Source: UBA3210 sp963653535 (GTDB lineage: Bacteria > Bacillota_I > Bacilli_A > RFN20 > CAG-449). From it: 12,004 nucleotides of DNA. A program made the position numbers and the translations under genes. Positions 7,081 to 12,004 of the stretch are shown here, in pieces. The notes beneath the pieces were generated by a model, which searched no databases, was not told the origin of the DNA, and saw only the letters and a program-made list of their open reading frames with translations. The stretch spans positions 1 through 12,004 of the forward strand of contig CAVJWU010000036.1 of the NCBI GenBank assembly GCA_963653535.1, written 5' to 3'. Every line of letters begins with the position of its first letter. The first letter of the stretch is position 1.

Positions 7081-7540
7081 TTTTTCTTTTATAGTATTTA
7101 ATAATAAATTCTTCGCGTGGATCTTCTTTATATAATTCAAATTCATCTTTATATGGAGGGAAGAAGATATCACCAACATATTCTTTTTTTACTTCAGAAA
7201 TAATTAATTCATCACAATATGGAAGTAATTGTTTATAAATAGAAGCTCCTCCGCAGATGAAGGCTACTTCAGGTGAATCTTTATACTGTGCGATTAATTC
7301 ATTTATATCAGTACATATTTCACATCCTTCAGCAGGATAATTTTTATCGTAATTTATAACGATATTTCTTCTATTAGGTAGAGCATGTCCAATTGATTTA
7401 AAAGTATTTGATCCATAAATAATAATATGGCCCGTAGTAGTTTCTTTAAAATGTTTAAAATCTTCTTTAATATGCCAAGGAATTAATAATCCATTACCAA
7501 TTACTCTATTAGGATCATGCGCGACAATAATCTTAAACAT
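7076..7540 (-). CDS. folA: Dihydrofolate reductase
   Basis: The 154-residue enzyme reduces dihydrofolate to tetrahydrofolate with NADPH, regenerating the cofactor consumed by ThyA encoded just upstream. Family landmarks are in place: VIGNGLLIPW (13-22), the catalytic acid D27 in IKEDFKHFK, R57 in LPNRRNIVI for the folate glutamate, and CGGASIYKQLLP near 95-106. One oddity is the NADPH phosphate-binding turn, normally MGRxT: here it reads YGSNT (42-46), so the Arg that meets the 2'-phosphate is Ser. The ATG lies 2 nt after the thyA stop. Its ribosome site is inside the end of thyA (AAAGG, 7554-7558, 13 nt away), which is long and suggests dependence on translation from thyA. Confidence 0.96.
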   Translation of the reverse strand: MFKIIVAHDPNRVIGNGLLIPWHIKEDFKHFKETTTGHIIIYGSNTFKSIGHALPNRRNIVINYDKNYPAEGCEICTDINELIAQYKDSPEVAFICGGASIYKQLLPYCDELIISEVKKEYVGDIFFPPYKDEFELYKEDPREEFIIKYYKRKK

Positions 7541-7542
7541 AA

Positions 7543-8415
7543 TTAAACACTAACCTTTCCTTTAAGTGGAGGATAAGGATCATATTCAACAATTTCAAAA
7601 TCTTCCATCTTATAATCAACAACTGAATCATGGTGGTTCTTAATAATTAACTTAGGTAATTTTCTAGGAGTTCTTTCAAGTTGAGTTTTAATAACATCAA
7701 CATGATCTAAATAGATATGTGCATCACCAAAGGTATGAACAAAATCACCAACTTCTAAATGGCATGTATCAGCCATAATGCATAATAAAGTTGCATAACT
7801 TGCAATATTAAAAGGTACGCCTAAGAAAATATCCGCGCTTCTTTGATATAATTGACAAGATAATTTTTTGCCATCTCCTGAAACATAGAATTGAACAAAT
7901 GCGTGGCAAGGTGGTAAAGCCATTGAATCAACTTCTTTAGGATTCCATGCACAGATAATATGTCTTCTTGAGAAAGGATTTTCTTTAATAGATTTTTCGA
8001 CATTTAATAATTGATCAACGCCAAAGAAATCTCTCCATTGTTTACCATATACTGGTCCTAGTTCTCCATATTTTGCCGCGAAAGATTTATCATCTTTAAT
8101 CTTTTGGATGAATTCTTCCATTGTTTCACCTTGATATTCAGGACATTCAGTATAAGCTTTATATGGCCAATCATTCCAAATTTTAATATTTTGATCAACT
8201 AAAGGTTTAATGTTAGTTGAGCCAGAAATAATCCATAATAATTCACCTAAGATACCTCTATAGAAGACTTTTTTAGTAGTAAGTAAAGGAAATCCTTCAC
8301 TTAAATCACATCTAAATTGATAACCAAAAACTGAGATGGTTCCAGTTCCTGTACGATCTTTTTTGACTTGTCCATTTTCTAGAACATATCTAGCTAAGTC
8401 TAAATATTGTTTCAT
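7543..8415 (-). CDS. thyA: Thymidylate synthase
   Basis: The 290-residue protein makes dTMP from dUMP using methylene-tetrahydrofolate, leaving dihydrofolate for FolA. It carries DRTGTGT with R21 (dUMP phosphate), LGPVYGKQWR (119-128), the RR pair at 150-151, the nucleophile C170 in ALPPCHAF, and GVPFNIASY. The conserved C-terminal hydrophobic end is KGKVSV. Its length, between E. coli ThyA (264) and L. casei TS (316), implies a moderate insert in the small domain near residues 85-115. The start is the ATG at 8415, with GGAGG (8424-8428) 8 nt upstream. A longer GTG start at 8430 would place the RBS inside the gene and has no site of its own. Only 1 nt separates it from the stop of the upstream kinase gene, so the two are almost certainly co-translated. 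Confidence 0.98.
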   Translation of the reverse strand: MKQYLDLARYVLENGQVKKDRTGTGTISVFGYQFRCDLSEGFPLLTTKKVFYRGILGELLWIISGSTNIKPLVDQNIKIWNDWPYKAYTECPEYQGETMEEFIQKIKDDKSFAAKYGELGPVYGKQWRDFFGVDQLLNVEKSIKENPFSRRHIICAWNPKEVDSMALPPCHAFVQFYVSGDGKKLSCQLYQRSADIFLGVPFNIASYATLLCIMADTCHLEVGDFVHTFGDAHIYLDHVDVIKTQLERTPRKLPKLIIKNHHDSVVDYKMEDFEIVEYDPYPPLKGKVSV

Positions 8416-8416
8416 A

Positions 8417-11137
8417 TTATTTACCTCCACATACTTTTTTAATTTCTTTTAGTAACTCTTTTTTTAATACTGGTTTAGTTACATAACCATTCATTCCGAC
8501 TTCGATAGAATGAGCGATATCACTTTCATAAGCATTCGCGCTTAAGGCGATAATTTTAACATTTTTTGCTAGTTCACTATTAAGAGATCTAATAATTTTA
8601 CAAGCCTCCCATCCATCTAAAACAGGCATTTTAATATCACAAAGAACTAAATCAATGTCACTATTAGGATTATTTTTAATATAGTCGACAAATTCATTTC
8701 CATCTTCTAAACAAGAAGTTAATGCGCCTAAGGCATTTAAATTTTTTACAAGAATTTCTCTATTCATCAAATTATCATCAACAATTAAAATTTTCATTCC
8801 TTCGATATTATAAGTTTCTTCTTCTGGAATAATATTAACATTCTTTTTTACATCTACTCCAACTTTAAAAGTTGTCCCTATACCAACTTTTGAATTAACT
8901 TCAACACTTGCTTTCATTAAATCTAAAGTAGCTTTAGTAATTGATAAACCAATCCCAGTTCCACTTATTTTTTTAGTAGTATCATTAACTTCTCTTTCAA
9001 AAGGAATGAATAATTTCTTAATAAATTCTTCACTCATGCCGATACCATTATCAGATATTATATACTCTAAATGAATATAATCATTAAACTTAGATGCTTT
9101 TTCTTCTATTTTAATATTTATTTCTCCGCCGGAAGGAGTATATTTAACCGCATTATTAACAATATTAATTAAAGCATTGTTAAGTTTAGTTTCATCAACT
9201 AAAATATCTTCTTGATAGTTCGTTTTAACGTAAAAATTCATCTTTAATTTTTTAATTGCATTTTGACTAATCGCCATTTCTTTAAATGAAGAAATTAATG
9301 ATTCTAAAGTCATCTTTTCTTCATGTAACGTAAGTTTATTTGCTTCAAATGAACTTAAAGTTAATATTTCATTAACCATCTTTAATAAATGTTGGCCCGA
9401 TACATCAATCTTATCTAAAGCATCTAATAAGACTTCTTTATTATCGACATTATTTCGTGCGATTTGATTCATCCCAATAATTGCATTTAAAGGTGTTTTA
9501 ATATCATGAGAGATATTTGATAAGAATTTAGTTTTAACTGAAGTTGATTCTCTTGCTTTAATTAAAGCCTCTTTTAGAACTTCTTTTTGTTTATCTAAAA
9601 ATAAACGATTTTTCGTGATATCGTAACAAACAATTAAGCATTCTAGATTACCTATTTCAAAATTCATATTAAGAATGACACTTATACGGATAAATAACTT
9701 ACCAAAAGTATCATAATTAAATAAGATTTCATCTTCAATAACATTTATTCCATTATTATAATTAACTAATAAGTTATTCATATTAAAGATGGTATCGTAT
9801 TTTTCTTTATATTTATCATCGACATAATCTCTTACTAGAGAAACATAATCATTAAAAGTAGCTCTGTCTTTATCTAGTTTATTAAAGAAATTAATTTCTT
9901 TTGCTTCTAAGACAAATTTAGATAAAGAAACAACCTTATTCTTAGATAGATTAACATTTAAGTTAAAGCAAGAACTAGATAAGAGATATTCAAGATATTG
10001 TGATTCTTTTTTCTCGATTTCATTAAATTTTAAACTTAATTCATTTTGCCTTTGTTCTTCTAATATTTCTTTAGTAACATCACGAATTAAAATATAAACT
10101 ACTTTCTTATTATCCTCAAGAATATTTAGAATCCCAATTTGATGAAAACTATCTTTATAAGCATAAGTTAGTGAAGTAATATATTTATTATTTACAAAAT
10201 CATTTTTTAATTGGTTAAGAGATAGAAATTTTTCAATATCCTTTTTTTCTGGATATTTAATTACCTTTAATTCTCCTTCTAAGAAGGTATCAAAATTAAT
10301 TAACAAATAAGGATCAAAATCTTTATCTTTATCATAAAGAATATTCATTGAATTCATATCAATTAAAACTTTAAAAACTCTTATATATGTATTAGACATG
10401 ACATTCGCGATTGATTGATCGATATTCTGCATATAATTAACTTTATCGAGCAAATGAGATTTATCATTAGTAATATCTTCAATAGTAAATAGTCCTTTAA
10501 CAATTCCATTACTTTCTTTATAAAAAATAATTTCATCTAGAGTAATTATCTCATTACCTTTAATATCAGTTACTTTTGCTGTGAAGGAATAACTTTCTCC
10601 TTTATTCTTCAAATAATATTGTACAATTTCTTCATATGTTAGTTTTTTAAGGTGTTTTTCATCAACAATGATACAAATATCCATTTTTCTTAAGAATAAG
10701 CTTAATGAAGTTTTATTATCTAAGCCTAAATATTTTAAAATACTTAATTCATACTTTTGATCAATAATATCATTATCTAAAAGAACATCATTAGTTAAAT
10801 TAAATTTAAAACTAGTTCTCTTTCCCTTTGATATTGCAGAAATAAAATTTTCATTAATTTTATTCGTGTAGATATTTTCTTTTTTAACTAGATTATATTG
10901 TTCTATAGTTTCTTTATTCTTTTTATCTAACTTATAGAAAGTAAAACAAATGATTATTTCGCAAGTGAGATAAACTAAAAGAATTGGTACTAAGGCATTA
11001 AGTGTAATTAAGTTATTCTTAAAAAAACCTTTATCAGGAAACCATACCATTAAAGAGACTAAGATAACAATATAGTCAATTAATAGGACTAAGGTTCCTA
11101 CTAGTATCACAATTACAATTTTCTTTCTTAGACTCAT
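8417..11137 (-). CDS. Hybrid sensor histidine kinase with PAS-like regions and a C-terminal receiver
   Basis: This 906-residue membrane kinase starts with two helices (about 7-33 and 43-68) joined by a loop of roughly nine residues, so sensing is unlikely to be extracellular. Three PAS-like regions follow, recognised mainly by their closing D(I/V)T motifs near 222, 353 and 506 (IEDITND, IRDVTKE, CYDITKN). The HisKA domain has H544 in SNISHDIKTPLNAI; the ATPase domain has NIVNNAVKYT, SDNGIGM and GTGIGLS near 726. The receiver has the acidic pair VDDN near 786, phosphoacceptor D834 in LCDIKMPVLDG, and K888 in TKP. No output domain or separate response regulator is encoded nearby, so the final target is unknown. 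The ATG at 11137 is chosen over a TTG at 11152 because AGAGG (11145-11149) lies 7 nt before it. It is first in an operon with thyA and folA, divergent from rex. Confidence 0.92.
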   Translation of the reverse strand: MSLRKKIVIVILVGTLVLLIDYIVILVSLMVWFPDKGFFKNNLITLNALVPILLVYLTCEIIICFTFYKLDKKNKETIEQYNLVKKENIYTNKINENFISAISKGKRTSFKFNLTNDVLLDNDIIDQKYELSILKYLGLDNKTSLSLFLRKMDICIIVDEKHLKKLTYEEIVQYYLKNKGESYSFTAKVTDIKGNEIITLDEIIFYKESNGIVKGLFTIEDITNDKSHLLDKVNYMQNIDQSIANVMSNTYIRVFKVLIDMNSMNILYDKDKDFDPYLLINFDTFLEGELKVIKYPEKKDIEKFLSLNQLKNDFVNNKYITSLTYAYKDSFHQIGILNILEDNKKVVYILIRDVTKEILEEQRQNELSLKFNEIEKKESQYLEYLLSSSCFNLNVNLSKNKVVSLSKFVLEAKEINFFNKLDKDRATFNDYVSLVRDYVDDKYKEKYDTIFNMNNLLVNYNNGINVIEDEILFNYDTFGKLFIRISVILNMNFEIGNLECLIVCYDITKNRLFLDKQKEVLKEALIKARESTSVKTKFLSNISHDIKTPLNAIIGMNQIARNNVDNKEVLLDALDKIDVSGQHLLKMVNEILTLSSFEANKLTLHEEKMTLESLISSFKEMAISQNAIKKLKMNFYVKTNYQEDILVDETKLNNALINIVNNAVKYTPSGGEINIKIEEKASKFNDYIHLEYIISDNGIGMSEEFIKKLFIPFEREVNDTTKKISGTGIGLSITKATLDLMKASVEVNSKVGIGTTFKVGVDVKKNVNIIPEEETYNIEGMKILIVDDNLMNREILVKNLNALGALTSCLEDGNEFVDYIKNNPNSDIDLVLCDIKMPVLDGWEACKIIRSLNSELAKNVKIIALSANAYESDIAHSIEVGMNGYVTKPVLKKELLKEIKKVCGGK
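8424..8428 (-). promoter_or_regulatory. RBS of thyA, embedded in the kinase C-terminal codons
   Basis: GGAGG lies inside the Gly-Gly codons at the end of the kinase gene, 8 nt before the thyA ATG. Ribosomes finishing the kinase would cover this site, the usual arrangement for translational coupling. Confidence 0.8.
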
Positions 11138-11144
11138 ATAATTT

Positions 11145-11149
11145 CCTCT
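11145..11149 (-). promoter_or_regulatory. RBS deciding the kinase start
   Basis: AGAGG on the minus strand is 7 nt before the ATG at 11137. It lies inside any longer frame beginning at the TTG at 11152. Confidence 0.7.
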
Positions 11150-11213
11150 CAATAAGTATAATAGAAAATAGAAAATAAAACATTAAATATATTTTTATAT
11201 TTCCTTTTAAAAC

Positions 11214-11223
11214 TTGTATACAA
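11214..11223. promoter_or_regulatory. 10-bp palindrome in the rex/kinase intergenic region
   Basis: TTGTATACAA is a perfect palindrome lying in the kinase leader and upstream of the proposed rex promoter. It has the TTGT/ACAA ends of Rex sites but lacks the spacer of known Rex boxes, so its binding protein is unknown. Confidence 0.4.
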
Positions 11224-11230
11224 TAAAACA

Positions 11231-11259
11231 TTGAAAATAAATCGGTAAAATTATATCAT
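11231..11259 (+). promoter_or_regulatory. Possible rex promoter
   Basis: TTGAAA (11231-11236), a 17-nt spacer and TATCAT (11254-11259) form a fair promoter. The start would fall near 11266, immediately before the AAGAGG ribosome site (11266-11271), so the leader would be only about 14 nt. That shortness lowers confidence. Confidence 0.4.
11250..11258 (-). promoter_or_regulatory. Extended -10 promoter of the kinase-thyA-folA operon
   Basis: The minus strand reads TGA then TATAAT, a perfect extended -10. No good -35 is present 17 nt upstream, as is common for extended -10 promoters. The leader to the kinase ATG would be about 105 nt. It overlaps the proposed rex -10. Confidence 0.55.
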
Positions 11260-11279
11260 ATTAATAAGAGGTAAATTAT

Positions 11280-11912
11280 ATGAATGAAAATGCATCAAAA
11301 TCAACATTAAAACGACTACCTTTTTATTTAAATGTCTTAAAAAGAAAGCAACAAGATGGTGAAGTTTCAATCTCATCTAGTCAAATTGCAAAAGAATTAG
11401 GACTTAATGATGTCCAAGTAAGAAAGGATCTCGCGACTGCGTCTAAACTCGGTGGTAAACCTAAAGTCGGTTATGATATTATTGAACTCATCACTGATAT
11501 TCAAGATTATTTAGGCTGTGGAAGAATTGATAAAGCTGTCTTAGTTGGTGTCGGTTCTTTAGGTAAAGCTTTACTTGGTTATAAAGGTTTTAAAGACTAT
11601 GGCCTAGAAATTATCGATGCCTTTGACTCTTCTTCAAGCGTTGTTGGAAACGAAATTAAAGGTATTAAAATTTCACCTATAAGCGCACTTAGTACATCCA
11701 TTAGCGATAATGATGTAAAAATCGGTATTATTACAGTACCTAGTTCATCAGCCCAAGATGTATGTAATGAACTTGTCGAAGCTGGAATTAAAGCTATTTG
11801 GAATTTTGCACCTATCATTCTTTCTGTTCCAGAAGGAATTATCGTTCAAAATGAAAATATGGCTTCTTCTCTAGCTGTCTTATCAAGACATTTAAACGGT
11901 ATTGATTATTAA
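11280..11912 (+). CDS. rex: Redox-sensing transcriptional repressor Rex
   Basis: Rex is a homodimeric DNA-binding protein that represses fermentation and respiration genes and is released when NADH binds, so it reports the NADH/NAD+ ratio. The 210-residue protein has the usual length. Residues 1-80 form the winged helix, with VQVRKDLATASKLGGKPKVGY typical of the GGKPK Rex subgroup. The Rossmann domain begins with VGVGSLGKAL (glycines 90, 92, 95) and an acidic D113 at the end of the second strand. WNFAP (174-178) and the C-terminal VQNENMASSLAVLSRHL helix, which swaps between subunits in known structures, are conserved. The ATG follows AAGAGG by 8 nt. It is a single gene, closed by a strong terminator and divergent from the kinase operon. 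Confidence 0.97.
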   Translation: MNENASKSTLKRLPFYLNVLKRKQQDGEVSISSSQIAKELGLNDVQVRKDLATASKLGGKPKVGYDIIELITDIQDYLGCGRIDKAVLVGVGSLGKALLGYKGFKDYGLEIIDAFDSSSSVVGNEIKGIKISPISALSTSISDNDVKIGIITVPSSSAQDVCNELVEAGIKAIWNFAPIILSVPEGIIVQNENMASSLAVLSRHLNGIDY

Positions 11913-11931
11913 GCACTTCGGTGCTTTTTTT
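11911..11931 (+). terminator. Intrinsic terminator of rex
   Basis: AAGCAC (11911-11916), a TTCG tetraloop and GTGCTT (11921-11926) are followed by five more T. The stem includes the last two bases of the rex stop codon. Confidence 0.95.
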
Positions 11932-11937
11932 CATAAT

Positions 11938-11970
11938 AAAAACCAGATGTAACAATCTGGCTTTTATTTT
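11938..11970. terminator. Bidirectional terminator between rex and a probable convergent gene
   Basis: CCAGAT (11943-11948) and ATCTGG (11955-11960) pair around a 6-nt loop. On the plus strand the tail is CTTTTATTTT. On the minus strand it is TTTTTATTAT, the better of the two. This suggests a minus-strand gene ending to the right; a frame reading EVLNF then TAA on the minus strand at 11986-12003 could be its last codons. Confidence 0.72.
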
Positions 11971-12004
11971 GTAACTTAATTTTAATTAGAAATTTAATAC
12001 TTCG

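Noticed and set aside
7821..8003. 60-codon minus-strand open frame inside thyA
   Set aside because: It is in an alternative frame of an intact, highly conserved gene, with no RBS.
11155..11160. TATACT as the -10 box of the kinase gene
   Set aside because: Transcription would begin inside the RBS (11145-11149), and there is no -35 box.
11214..11223. TTGTATACAA as a canonical Rex box
   Set aside because: Known Rex sites have TTGTG/TTGTT half-sites separated by several bases; here the halves abut, so autoregulation cannot be claimed from sequence.
11597..11818. 73-codon minus-strand open frame inside rex
   Set aside because: Antisense to the Rex Rossmann domain, with no RBS and no family features.
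1..12004. Mycoplasma-type code with TGA as Trp
   Set aside because: All long genes are uninterrupted in the standard code and use TGG for Trp.

Overview
The window is AT-rich, low-GC Bacillota-type DNA with dense, tightly packed genes, strong Shine-Dalgarno sites (AGGAGG and variants) and intrinsic terminators. All intact genes stop with TAA or TAG, and no gene needs TGA read as Trp, so the standard bacterial code fits and a Mycoplasma-type code is not required. The gene types suggest a fermentative anaerobe from Bacilli, Erysipelotrichia or a Tenericutes-related gut lineage: Rex with the GGKPK linker, an iron-type alcohol dehydrogenase and a CtpE-like P-type ATPase. That placement is an inference.

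Positions 1-780 are accessory-looking. The left edge cuts the first 34 codons of an ATPase_2-type AAA+ protein (minus strand), which has a clear promoter and RBS. Upstream of it lies a decayed, frameshifted small ORF that resembles a transposase helix-turn-helix protein, with an intact RBS and a hairpin in front. The rest of this stretch holds only AT-rich repeats.

Positions 781-5632 (minus strand) form a three-gene operon: a CtpE-like P-type ATPase, then an iron-containing alcohol dehydrogenase, then a membrane protein that looks like an M50 (site-2) protease whose HExxH zinc motif has become YQLGK. The genes are 0-1 nt apart. An extended -10 promoter precedes the ATPase. Positions 5704-6954 hold a single class I aminotransferase with its own terminator.

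Positions 7040-11137 (minus strand) form a second operon: a hybrid sensor histidine kinase with PAS-like regions, then thymidylate synthase (thyA), then dihydrofolate reductase (folA). Junctions of 1-2 nt imply translational coupling. ThyA turns dUMP and methylene-THF into dTMP and DHF, and FolA reduces DHF back to THF, so the last two genes work as a cycle. The kinase is an unexpected partner. Divergent from it is rex (plus strand), the NADH/NAD+-sensing repressor, ending in a TTCG-loop terminator followed by a second, bidirectional one. The kinase and rex promoters appear to overlap.

Four gene starts (P-type ATPase, aminotransferase, thyA, kinase) are placed at internal Met codons because the RBS demands it. 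I see no tRNA, rRNA, CRISPR array or complete insertion sequence. Nothing here is clearly a new system. The best leads are the kinase-thyA-folA operon, the catalytically dead M50-like protein beside a cation pump, and a strong codon-context bias before alanine GCG.
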